Assembly: GCA_001936135.1 (NCBI GenBank)
Contig: CP012810.1
Location: 1,860,001 to 1,924,000, forward strand
Length of the DNA stretch: 64,000 nt
Direction: 5' to 3'
From: Saccharomycopsis fibuligera x Saccharomycopsis cf. fibuligera
Lineage: Eukaryota > Ascomycota > Saccharomycetes > Ascoideales > Saccharomycopsidaceae
Below are positions 22,243-33,249 of the stretch, piece by piece. Position numbers and translations under genes: made by a program. The notes under the pieces were generated by a model. That model saw only the letters and a list, made by a program, of their open reading frames with translations, was not told the origin of the DNA and did not search any database. Each line of letters begins with the position of its first letter. The stretch's first letter is position 1.

Positions 22243-23796
22243 GAGCTAGGCCTAGCTTAACTGGACCGCTTGATGCGTTTTTTTAAATTTGTCAATCTTT
22301 GTTTACTCTTGCCTGAGTGGATAATGGTGCTTTATTTTGGACCGGTTGCTTGGGTTGCTTGTATTTACTATGTTAATTCATTTGTTATATTTATGTTTTT
22401 TTTCCTTAATGTTGTTTTGCATTGAGTTGTTATGGTTTTTTAACCAGTATTACAACTAGAGTCATTTGTTTTTCTCAATTTTTTTTTTTTTTTTTTTGTT
22501 AATTTTCATTTTAATTTTCATAATTTCCATTTTCTTCGGTCATTGATAATTTCATTTTTAGCTTTTATCAATTCTTTTCACTCTATTTTTCTCAAACTTT
22601 CCACTGTGCTTTTCATTTTTTTTTTTTTTTCGTTTTTTTTCAACTTATTGTTTCCCAATATTGCTTTTATAATTAAATAATTAAGTGGTCAAATGATTTG
22701 TTATGACAATTATACGTTATTAGTATTTAATTACTACTCAGTTCGTTTATATTAAGATTCATCGCCTAGATTTCGTTGACTTAGATAATCTTTTTTCCCC
22801 TTTTAATTTTTTTTTTTTTTTTTTTTATTTTGGTTTTTTTGCCTTCTTCATTTGTCCATATAATTTTTTCAGGCAAACTTTCCTTTTCGTATCTTTATCT
22901 CATGCTCACTAACTCGAAAGGTTCTTTGGTCTCTTATCGTTAGAACAAACACAACAGTCACTCTATGAAATATATATATATAACCTATATTATTGAAGTA
23001 GCTCACAAATTTCAAAGTGCTAAGCTAAATTACTTGCACTTATACAGGTTTCAATATGGTTTAAAATGGCAGCTATAATAAAGTAGTTTTTTTCTCATTT
23101 TCAATTAATCATAGGTGAGCGCGTTCTCACAGAGACAAAAATCAGGTAAACAAGGCACTGTAAAAAAAAAAAAAAAAAAAAAAAAAATAATAATAATAAA
23201 TATAAAACAAAATAATAATAATCATAAAAAAAATAGAAAAAATAAAAAAATATCAAAAAATATAAAATGTATAGTGTTGCTTGCTTCTTATATTCGCCGC
23301 GACATTCAGCTGCGAACAATCACTATAGGATAACAAGAAATTCTTTTTCTAATTCAATTTTGTTAAATTTGGCCATGATTCTTATTCAAGGTACTATCTC
23401 TTTTAGTTCGCTTTGGTGTTGATTCCCTTCTATTTTAAATAAATGCTTGCCTTCCCTTTTGAGCTTTTTTGCATTTTTTTAACCATACGCTCTCGATCAT
23501 TTGCTCTAAACCACCACAAATACTTGCGAGTTAATGTATGCGCTTGTTATTGGAATTTAGCAAACACTCAAAATTCATGTCAGTAGACTCGAAACCTGTC
23601 AATCTTTTTCAATCTTTTTCCTTACCTATATACCCACTTTGGCGAGTCATACTATACGATACTATAATGATACTCGAAATAACAAAAAATAATAATAATA
23701 ATAATAATAAACAACTGGTAAACTACAAGTAGGACTTCGAAGTCTAAAAAATTGACTAAAAAATAACAATTTAAACATAATTTACATATAATAAAA
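22243..23796. other. SMF-NUP1 convergent intergenic spacer
   Basis: About 1.55 kb between convergent genes, with many T-runs (near 22480, 22618, 22806), an A-run with TAA repeats near 23162-23220 and a short TAA repeat near 23691. No gene or RNA is recognised. Confidence 0.45.
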
Positions 23797-24552
23797 TTAC
23801 CCACGACGGCTTAATCTACTTCTAGGCTGCAAAATTTTTCTTCTCAATGGTGGAGTACCACCGCCACCAATTGGTGGAGTGCCGACTGGACTAGCACTGC
23901 CATTATTGAAAATTGCTGCTGGATTGGCACTACCACCGCCATTACCAAACGGTGTTGCATTTTGTGCTGGAGCTCCAAAATTAAAACCGCCTCCACTGCC
24001 TGCCGGTGGACCAGGAGATGGGGTACTAATTGATGGGTTTCCAAAAATTGTGCTCGGATCTGCTAATTGAGAGCTACCACCGCCACTGCCGCCTGCACCA
24101 CCACCAAAACTAAATGTGAAACCGTTGCCGCTGCTATTGTTATTGTTGTTATTGGTACCAAAAAGACTGTTAATTTGACTGGCATTATTACTGTTTCCTC
24201 CAAATGCAAATGGAGAAGAAGCTGATTGTACATTGCTATTGATATTGGTATTCTGTTGAGTGGTGCCAAAATTGAATCCGAGGTTTGGAGCTTGATTATT
24301 TGCAGTGGCTGCGCCAAAGGAAAATCCAGCCGGGGTACCGTTATTATTATTATTATTAGTAGTAGTATTACTAGATGCACTAGTCACCATTGGCTTAGAA
24401 GCAGCACCAAATGAGAAAGCAGGGCTTGATGATGATGCCCCAGCAGCGTTGTTATCATTAGCTGCACCAAAAGTGAAACCTGGGGCTGGTGATGCTGACT
24501 TGGAGCCAAATATGCTGTTTGTAGCACTATTGGTATTGGTATTGGTATTGGT

Positions 24553-24593
<41 letters not shown>

Positions 24594-26982
24594 CGCTAGA
24601 AGATCCAAAATTAAACACAGAGCTGGTAGTACCATTAGTATTTGCTCCAAATGAGAATGGTTTATCATTATTATTGTTATTATTACTATTTTTATCAGTT
24701 GATGCAGGGTTTGCGATTGGCTTGGAGAAACTAAACGCATTACCGCTTGTGCCAGTTCCTTGTGATTGGCCAAAAGAAAAAGGTGTGCTTTTACTTTCAG
24801 AGTTATTACCGGTTAATAATGCTGTAGATGTTAAGTTTGGTGCTGCTGGTGCTGCTGGCACAGTTGTAGATAAAGTTGATCCAAATGAAAATGCTGGTTT
24901 ATTAGCAGAATCACCAGTTGAAGCAGACAGTTGGCCAAAGGCAAACGGACTGGAAGATTTTGCTAAAGCTGCTTGGTTTTTGTCATCCTTGTTGCCCGTA
25001 TCAGTAGCAATAGCAGGCTTGCCAAACGAAAAGCTTACTGGTCTATTAGCATCCAGCGAACTTCCCAATGGTTTAGCGCCTCCAAATGAAAATCCAGCTG
25101 GTTTGGATTCACCGTTTAGAACAGCATCAGTAGTTGGTTTAGCACCAAAACTAAAGTTAGAGGTTTTCTCACCAGAACCTTCGGCTGGCTTAGCAACAGT
25201 GGCAGTGCTTCCACCACTTCCAAATGAAAAACTACTTGCCGGCTTATTTACTTTATCTGTTTTGCCAATTGGAAAGGCATCTGTACCAGCTGGTTGGTTT
25301 TCATTATCCGTCTTTTTAAATGAGAAACTACTGGTTGGTTTACTTTCAGAGCTGATCTTTGCACCTTCAGTAGTGATGTTGGAAGCATGTTTGCTAAAAG
25401 AAAATTCACTTGAAGCAGTAGGCGTGCCTGTTTTGCCAAATGAGAATCCCGTGCTATTACTTTTATCATCAGATTTTTTCTCAGTAGATGAAGAGCCGAA
25501 TGAGAACGTTTTTGTTAATTTATTGTCATCAGTGTTGTTTTTTTCACCATTTTTGTTGTTGTCTTTGTCAGTTTCAGTTGATGGCTTTCCAAAGGAGAAT
25601 CCACTGGTTGCAGGTTTACTATCACTCAGATCAAAACTAAACAAAGAACCAGATCCGGTCTTTTGCGCTTCACCTGGACCGGTGGAGGCAGTGCTAGTGG
25701 CGGTGCTAGTAGATTTTCCAAATGAAAATGGTATTGATGCAGATTTTTTGTCACTGCTGTCTGAAGCACCGCCAAAGTTGAATTGCTGCTGTCTTTTTGC
25801 AGGCGGTTCTTCTTTATCATTTTCCTTGCTTTTGTTTTCATTCTTTGAAGACAATGATGAGATATCTTTATTATTGTTACTATCAAATGCGAACGCGTTA
25901 CTGTTAGACGATTTTATGTTAGAACCAAATAATGGTTTGCTTGTGGCCCCACCAAACAGAAATCCTTTTTTTTCAGTTTCTTTTTTTTCAGATAATGCTG
26001 GTGTTGGTACTGGAGTTTGACTCAATGAAAACAACCCTTTACTTTCAGACTCCTTTTGCTGTGTCGATGCGTTTCCAAAAGTAAATTGTGATGTCTTTTT
26101 TTCCTGATTCTTTTCTCCAGGTGAAGCTCCGCCAAAAGAAAAGGGTTTAGCTTCTGATTTTTCAGTAGTAGTAGACTCGATTGGTTTAGTTGACAGACTG
26201 TTTCCAAAAAGCGAAGAGGGAATGGATGAAGCTAGTTTAGCACTACCGCCAATTTGGAATTTAAAACCAGACGAATTCTTAGAGCTTTGCTTGGATGGGG
26301 TATCTTCTGTAACGGCTAAACTTTCCTCACTTAAAGTGCTATCACCAATTGGCTCAGCATTAACTGCTTTCAAAGCATTGAGATCCTTTTTAGCAAAAGT
26401 AAAGCCTTCTGAGGGTTTTATTTTCATGAAAGAATTACCTCCCAACACTGTGCTGCCAAGATTATTTTTATTGCCTACTCCACCATTCTCAGTGAGATCT
26501 TTAGAATTGCCGGCAATAGAAATGATGGAATTGTCTTTTGAAAACTCACTGCTATTAACTTTATTGTTTTCCTCTACCACTATATCATCGTAATTGAAAT
26601 CTGCTGAAAACCCCTGATACTTTCTCTTTTTATCAGAGAAGTGATATGATGAAGACGCTACTATTAGCTGTTTATCCTTGTTATTATTGAGATTGTTATT
26701 ATTGCTATTGTTATTATTACTGGCAAAGTCATCATCTCCATTAGTAAGCAATAGCTGTCTTGACCCGGCATTCAATTTCTTGTATTTTCTTGAAGAAGAC
26801 TCGACATTTTCACATATTTGATCAATGAGTTTCTGCTGACTCTGCTTTTGTTCTTGGGAAAGCTGGTATTGCAATCTTTTTAATCGGTAGTATTTTTCCT
26901 GTCGGAGATTGTGTTTCAATCTTATTATGCTGACACGCTCAAGCGGCGACAACGAGTACATTAATGGTCTATCATTAAACAT
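23797..26982 (-). CDS. NUP1: FG-nucleoporin Nup1-like
   Basis: Nuclear-basket FG nucleoporin that binds the karyopherin Kap95-Kap60. Of 1,061 residues, most form FSFG/FxFG repeats separated by Ser/Lys/Thr/Glu-rich and, later, Asn-rich linkers. The end resembles S. cerevisiae Nup1 as I recall it: two DPSTIFG/NPAAIF motifs followed by a basic tail RRKILQPRSRLSRRG (compare RKIARMRHSKR). The N-terminus (SPLERVSIIRLKHNLRQEKYYRLKRLQ) matches an internal basic helix of S. cerevisiae Nup1. The extreme N-terminal amphipathic helix of that protein is not visible, and a TAA stop lies seven codons upstream in frame. Long Asn runs include one encoded by GTT repeats on the plus strand near 24555-24590. Confidence 0.87.
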
Positions 26983-27784
26983 TGTATAATGTGTGGGTAT
27001 TTAAAAGACAGTGGTAGCTTGTGACCCCTGTGATCACTTCAATAGGGCAGCACTGAATCTGAAGCAGCACTATGTTTTGATTAATGACCTACGAATGCAA
27101 AATACAAATACAAAACAACAAAAGAAGAAACAAAAAATCTTTTTTCGTTTTTCGTAAAACAAGTGACCCGGATACATTGTAAGCGCTTACATAATCAAAG
27201 AAAGTCAAACACTTAAATGCCAGAACACTTAAACACTCTTTTCAAAGAATCCGTTGGTTTTTAAAACCTTTAAAGTCCATCAGAATCTTCTGAAATCTTC
27301 TCGAGTAAGTCATTATTGGTACTCTTTTTTAAGATTACAAATCACGATAACAAACATTTTGCAAGACCTAATTACGGCTTCTGAGGCTTATAATAACTGA
27401 TCATGCATCACTTGTCACTAAAAGATGGTCTCTAGAAGTTTACATGGTGCAATATGTATAGTCTCCACAGAAAGCTAAAGCTATGTTAGTTGTTCCGTTT
27501 TATCTATGTGTTGTCAACAATCTTTTTAAAAAAACTAAAAAAAATTAGGAATCAGCGCATGACTCAATACCATTTGAACTGCTCATAATGTGCAATTGTG
27601 TCTACACTAATGCTAAGCTTTTACCATTCGATATCATGGCATACACGGTGCAGATGGGTAAAGTATCTTTAGCCCTAGATAAAACTTCTTACGATAAAGA
27701 TATTTATTACAGAGGTAAAATAAAAAGCACAAAAGCTGGTATTACCTATATTAAAAACTAAACTACTAACTGACTCAATAGGAA
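26983..27784. other. Spacer between NUP1 and the Sho1-like gene
   Basis: Upstream of NUP1 and downstream of the Sho1-like gene, both on the minus strand. It contains a 57-codon plus-strand frame from ATG 27588 to 27761 with no recognised homology. Otherwise nothing is supported. Confidence 0.4.
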
Positions 27785-28507
27785 TCAATGTGTAACTGCA
27801 GGTTGTGGATGACTGACATTATTATAACCAGCTCCAGCTTGATCACCTCCGACGGCGGTGCTATGTGTATTATGGGTATCGCTTATAGAAGGAGCATTCT
27901 TTTCATGTGGTTGATGAACTCCAACATTCTTTTCTTCGTCGTAATTATTATTTCTGTTGTTGTTGTTGTTGCTATTGTATCCGCCGGCACCTCCAGCAGC
28001 TCCAGCGCCAGCAACTCCAGCACCTCGGCCTTCACCACCAACACCAACACCGCGATTACCTGCGTTATCATCAGCCACACTGTAGTGATATAACCATAAA
28101 AAGTCACAAAATGCAATGAAAATTGCACCAGCAACCAAAGCTCTTTCAGATCCATATGGTGAGAACACATATCTATCAGCAACAATGATTGCCTGAATCA
28201 ATGCAACCGTAGTGTAAGTTCTAGCAAGATGATTATTGAAAAACAAACTGTTAGAATGGATTAATATCATGATGAATAACTGAAAGAAAATTGACCACCA
28301 GGCAAACGAGTAAGCTTTGGAGCCCACAACATGGTATGAATAGGCACTTTGACCGGCACGACGATATGATTTATGCTGACTGACAGCAATGGCGATAAAC
28401 CATAAGATCCACGAAAGCACAGTGAAAAAAAATAAACCAAGATGTCTAAAAGTGCCCATTCCTCCTCCACCGGGCAAGTACCCTCCTATTCTGTTAAGAT
28501 AGTTCAT
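27785..28507 (-). CDS. Four-helix membrane protein resembling Sho1 N-domain
   Basis: A 240-residue protein with four predicted membrane helices (about 22-43, 67-84, 96-110 and 121-143). A Gly/Ala-rich, then Asn-rich, then His-rich polar tail follows. The arrangement and local motifs recall the membrane domain of the osmosensor Sho1: LSWILWFIAIA in helix 1 (Sho1 has LISWIIAIAG), FAWW-IFFQ before helix 2 (Sho1 FTWW-ISYQ), and DFLWLYHY in helix 4 (Sho1 NLIWILYF). No SH3 domain follows in any frame on the minus strand, so it is not an intact Sho1. MARVEL-type proteins are an alternative home. Function is unknown; a plasma-membrane location is inferred. Confidence 0.7.
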   Translation of the reverse strand: MNYLNRIGGYLPGGGGMGTFRHLGLFFFTVLSWILWFIAIAVSQHKSYRRAGQSAYSYHVVGSKAYSFAWWSIFFQLFIMILIHSNSLFFNNHLARTYTTVALIQAIIVADRYVFSPYGSERALVAGAIFIAFCDFLWLYHYSVADDNAGNRGVGVGGEGRGAGVAGAGAAGGAGGYNSNNNNNRNNNYDEEKNVGVHQPHEKNAPSISDTHNTHSTAVGGDQAGAGYNNVSHPQPAVTH

Positions 28508-29225
28508 AGTCTAAAGTTATAATGTATTTATATTGCACACAATTGAACTTTTTATTTCAAGCGAAAAGCGTCACTCAAAAATATTCAAAAGAGAAAAAAA
28601 CTACAAAAAAAAAAAAAAATTCTAAAATTTTAAGGAAGAATAACTATCTTTTTATAATGTTCCTTACTCATCAAACTATTCGGTAACTCAATTGCGAACC
28701 TGGCGACTTCGGAACGCAATGTCTCTGTATAAAGACATCCGCAGAACCTTAACTTTAACCTGATACCATATATATATTTGCATCAATACATTACTAATTC
28801 CAATATATTAGTATTGCTCAAAATGTGACCACACTTGTTTTGTACTATACGAGATATTGGGCTATAGCTATTACGACAATGTAAACTTTCTCTTAGCAAT
28901 CAAGGCCATTTGGCCATAGTTACAACAATACAAAGTCTGAGCTGGAATCTCGAACTCAAAGGATTGAAGCTAGTACTGTCTCGAGTTGCAGCAAATGGTC
29001 TTAGCAAGACTACCTAATAATGCATTCTCTTGAAGACAGCAACAGTTCTCCAGTCTACATTATATAGGCATAATATTCTAACCACTCACTAGTATACAGA
29101 GTAGCAACTAAATAGAGAATAAGGTTGAGTACCGCAGTCTGTCAGAATCATGCATCCAGCTGCAGCCCAGAACCATCAGCACGGAAATAATTTTTTTTTT
29201 TTTAGCGTAAACGCAAGCCGCACCC

Positions 29226-29243
29226 GACCCAGTTAGCTGGGTC
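29226..29243. repeat. Perfect 7-bp hairpin
   Basis: GACCCAG, a 4-nt loop TTAG, then CTGGGTC. It is GC-rich relative to its surroundings. Could be part of a small RNA or chance. Confidence 0.4.
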
Positions 29244-29817
29244 AGATGTTATGCTATAGTACAAATTCATTAATATTACAGTAGTTAGGATCTCCCCAAT
29301 ACTAAGCAGGCACTGTAGAGAAATTATGTATATTTACTTCTATTACTAGTTTTCTTCAGCTAAAGAATAGTTTTCCTGAGCAGATTCAGGTCGTTTTCGA
29401 TTGGCAAATTATCGATTAAAAACATGTATTAACTCCATGGAGGAATGCTAGCGTACGCCACCGCAGCAATCTACTTTTGATCGACAGAGTTTAAACTTTT
29501 CTTGCGAATTGAAGCCGAGCCATATATACATGATTGAATAGTATTATTTAGTCATCTTAAGCAATTTTAAACAGTAACCTTTGGTTCTTGTACAGACTAG
29601 TGGCAATCATTTGCTCTTCACTTGTTACTGCTTCAGGCATTATCAAACTATAGATTATAGCGAAACCTGTCATTTATAATAATGTCAATATTGAGCCAAC
29701 CGTATACTCAGTTTCTATAGTACGCAATGTCGTTGTCTCTAGTTAAAAAAAAAAAGGCAATTTTGTTGACAAGTGTAGCCGCAAATATTTTTTTCTAGAA
29801 AAAAGCAAACATTAGTC

Positions 29818-30081
29818 TGTTGGAGAAGCGGTGACACAAAGTTAACAGATAAGACATACCAATAATAAATCTTACGACTTTGACTTGATGATACTTTGTG
29901 CCAAGCTCCAAAGGACCCACAACATGCAAACTGTCGCTAATTATTTGATTGATATGCTCTTGATACTCATGCTATAAAACTCCGACCAGTTATTGTAATC
30001 ACTAACCCAATTTCCTTTGCAATCTTGAGATCTCATATACATATTCCAAACTGGAATTGCTTCAAGAAATTAGTTACAACA
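29818..30081. mobile_element. Possible solo LTR relic (Ty1/copia-like)
   Basis: A 264-nt segment opening with TGTTGGAGAAG and closing with TTACAACA, the TGTTG...CAACA ends typical of yeast LTRs. A TATAAAA box lies roughly two-thirds in. No internal retrotransposon region is seen on either side, so it would be a solo LTR. No clear target-site duplication flanks it, which suggests an old copy or a false match. Confidence 0.28.
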
Positions 30082-31562
30082 AAATTTTGACGCAATATCC
30101 CATATTTATTCTTGTTGCCTCCTGTTATATTTTTTACAATTTATACACCACCAAAATTTAACTTGAGTGGAATCCCCATATTCCTTTAGTGTTTTCCTTC
30201 TCATTTTCCTTATTTTTTTTCTTTTTATTATCGATTCCTCCACTTATTTACATTCTCCATAAAGATAGTTCTTCTATGTCGATGCTTCCTGAATTTACTT
30301 TCCAACACGGACTGATCGCTCAATCTATCTCCATTCATTACATACCTCACACTATAATTTCTAAAATTCATCAAAAATTGGGCCTTTCTGAGGCTTATTA
30401 AACGCAATATTCGCTGAGGTCTTGTATTTGACATATATTCTCAAAGTAACCTTCCCGACGCTTTTCAAAAATTTAGTGACTTTATACTGCTTATGTACTA
30501 TACATAGAACACATATGCGTTGTGAAGCGAAATTGAGAACCATTTTAGAGTTGCAAAGAATTCGTATTGGTATGGGCAAGAGCCAGTTAAAAAGGCAATG
30601 TTAAAAAATCGAAACAAAATAAGAGGTGTATAAAGCTGGCATACCATCCTAAATTGACATTTTAAGGTCGGTGGACGTAAGCTTTACTTTATTTGAAATA
30701 TGTCCCAAATGGTCAAGATTGCATCGCCAGTGTCCTTTTTGCCAGACTCAAAACTGGATATCAGAGTGCACGATACTTTGATATTGCATACTATTGTGGT
30801 AAATGAAGCAAAGACCATTAAACCCATGGGTATACGAAGCCCAATACAACTGGATAAAAAAGGAAAAAAAAAAAATTTACTACTGCTTTAAGTTTAATTG
30901 AAGGCTGTGATGCTTTATTCCAAAAGATTTCTACTATACTCATCGAATATATGGATTGTAATAGTTCATGTAGTTAATAAAGTTGAGTTTTGTATATCAA
31001 CAAAGTGGCTTTTAGCTGCCATAGATAGAAAAAGTCTGTATTCACTCAACAAATTAAGGTATAGTTTTAATAAGCATCACATATACTCGCAATCAGTCCG
31101 CAAAATTACTACCGTAATATTATCAAGAATTTCTACCGAAATACGTTAAATATGTCAATGCTGAAGACTAAATGAATATGATAGTTTTTAAACTCACATG
31201 TTTAAGTCTTTCCGCAAGATTAACAATCGACCTTTGTAAATCCAATGACAACCTTTTTGATTTCTTTAGCGCCACTTTCGCGCTGAGATCTTGAAAGTAC
31301 TTCCAAGTCTCCTAGGACAATGTTATCATTTTAGGCAACCATCAGTAGCAAACATCATAGTACTGTTCTTCTAAAGCACAAACTTATGCACATCATCGAT
31401 TTACCTGTGTTCCTGTTTTTTCTTTTAACTGTTTCGCATTGTAATGGTTTCCGGGTGATAAGAGATAGGTACGGAATTTTTGAATTCACGAGTTTTGAAA
31501 ATTTGCTTGTTGGATAACATGAGCAAAAGATATGCTAGCAATAGTGAAACAGGACATTACGC

Positions 31563-32705
31563 TCAATATGGCTTGAATCTTTGACTGGATGTGTTATGAC
31601 GATGAGACCGCACTGGCTTCCCGCCAATTTTCTTCTCTGACTTCTTGTCCAGTTTTTTGCTAGACCTCCCGGCAAGCACATCATCAACATGCCCACTGCT
31701 AGACTTCCAGACATTAACCTTCCCATCTTCACCACCAGAAACAATATATTTTGAACTACCTGATTTTGGCACGTACAAACATCTAGCAATCTCATCACCG
31801 TGAGGTTGCGGTAGCACAACTGCATTCTTATCACTGTGATTCACCTTTTCATCCTCAAATTGTAACAATTTGATTTGGTTCCCATTATTTTCAAGAGATC
31901 CAACCCCGATGAAGCCGTTGGTTGGGTAAATATCCACGACGTACTCACATCCCCACTTTTCCCTAACGTCACCAAAATCAAGTGGCTCTGGTTCAATATT
32001 TTCTTCTGTGGTGATATCATTAAGTTCATGGATGGCAAACGTCAGCATATGGGATAATGTGTAGATTCGTTTAGCATTCAACCATCCAGCAGAATGAATT
32101 GATGAAAAATTGATGACTTGATATAAGGCATCATCTTCGTCAGCTTGCATTAAATCATAAATATTGACACACCCATCTGTGGAACCGGACAAAATCATGT
32201 CTTTGGAAGTTGGATGGAACCTTAAATCAGTGACGTCGTCATGTTGAGAGTCAACCAAAGATTTATAAGTTTGTGCAGTGTTTCTTAAATCCCAGATATG
32301 GATTTCAGAGTCTTGCTTGCGAAGTTCTGTGCCAGCCGCCAAAAATCCATGGTTTGAATCCACTGACAAAAATGGAATATTTTTGTCATTATGCAACTCG
32401 AATACCGGTTTATTATTGTTATTGGTTTGTCTAATATCACACACTTTGACAGAATCAACACTGCAAGTGACAAATAAGTTGTCATTAGCTTTATCCCAAT
32501 GTTCTACTTTGCGGAGCTTACTAATACTGTAATCATGAACTTTGAATGATCCAATTTGGCTTCTGTTGGATTTTTCCATCGAGTATGTGTTTACCACCCC
32601 ATTAGATAAAGAAGCAGCGAGAATGGAACCTTTTTGTAATGGAACAAAATCAAGGACCCAATTGTCACCATTGGACCATGAATGATGTAGCTTTGCAGTG
32701 GTCAT
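31563..32705 (-). CDS. WD40-repeat protein, WDR89/YNL035C-like
   Basis: A single-domain beta-propeller of 380 residues starting at the ATG at 32705. WD-type blades are visible: GILAASLSNGVVNTYSM, FVTCSVDSVKVCDIR, SEIHIWDLRN, MILSGSTDGCVNIYDL and YIVSGGEDGKVNVWKS. A short basic, His-rich tail follows. Size and blade order match the family of human WDR89 and S. cerevisiae YNL035C, a nuclear protein of unclear role. It is divergent from BDP1, sharing a promoter of about 540 nt. No catalytic function is implied. Confidence 0.8.
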   Translation of the reverse strand: MTTAKLHHSWSNGDNWVLDFVPLQKGSILAASLSNGVVNTYSMEKSNRSQIGSFKVHDYSISKLRKVEHWDKANDNLFVTCSVDSVKVCDIRQTNNNNKPVFELHNDKNIPFLSVDSNHGFLAAGTELRKQDSEIHIWDLRNTAQTYKSLVDSQHDDVTDLRFHPTSKDMILSGSTDGCVNIYDLMQADEDDALYQVINFSSIHSAGWLNAKRIYTLSHMLTFAIHELNDITTEENIEPEPLDFGDVREKWGCEYVVDIYPTNGFIGVGSLENNGNQIKLLQFEDEKVNHSDKNAVVLPQPHGDEIARCLYVPKSGSSKYIVSGGEDGKVNVWKSSSGHVDDVLAGRSSKKLDKKSEKKIGGKPVRSHRHNTSSQRFKPY

Positions 32706-33249
32706 TAACAAAATTTAACTTTTGCCTTTGTATTTTGATCTATAGTTGGCTTGATTGTATTCTCTATCAACCTATTTCAATTACCAACCAACTCATCTCT
32801 CTGGTACTGGTACTAATGATACGATAAATGTTGAAAAAAAAAAAATTAGTAGCGCAGCTGCAATCATCAGCATAGAGATCACAGGGGTCACCCGGAGTTA
32901 TTTCAGATGCTGCGCCATTCCGAAATGCCTGACGTTGCTTGTTTGTCGTTGTGTCGCAATGAAAACTTTTGTTGTTTTTGCCTGATTTTCGTCCAAAAAA
33001 TTTTTGAGCTTGTGTTCGATTCCCACCAAATACTAAAAAAAGTGCCGAAGTGGCCTCGGGTAACGGCAAATTCCCCATAAAATTAAACGCCAAAGCGACA
33101 AACAAAAAGAAAACAGAGGAAATCAAACACAAGGCGATCGATTGACAGGCATACGCTACGCTCTTTTTCCTGAATATAGATATATCATAATTCTGGATTA
33201 ACAGCTAGTCACTTGCAACAGCTTCAAAGTTACAACCAAGAGATAAAAC
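32706..33249. other. Divergent promoter of WDR89-like gene and BDP1
   Basis: A 544-nt bidirectional spacer. It holds an A-run near 32834 and ATAGATATAT near 33176, a weak TATA-like stretch for BDP1. No further gene is seen. Confidence 0.45.

Larger units (their letters stand above)
28508..31562. other. Gene-poor 3-kb block
   Basis: The longest stretch without a supported gene. It has fewer long poly-A/T runs than the other spacers. It holds a perfect hairpin at 29226-29243 and a candidate solo LTR at 29818-30081. Short open frames near 30700-31149 are interrupted and match nothing I know. It could be an old insertion site, a decayed gene, or a structural region such as an origin or centromere-adjacent DNA; the sequence does not decide. 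Confidence 0.4.

Noticed and set aside
24305-26020. Long open frame antisense to NUP1
   Set aside because: Arises from the repeat-rich NUP1 sequence; Leu/Pro/Glu-rich with no family resemblance.
28940-28970. A minus-strand GTTCGAGATTCC resembling a tRNA B box
   Set aside because: It departs from the B-box consensus and no A box or cloverleaf stem could be found around it.
30700-31149. Two same-frame open stretches in the gene desert
   Set aside because: They are separated by two stops, match no family I know, and the second lacks an ATG start.
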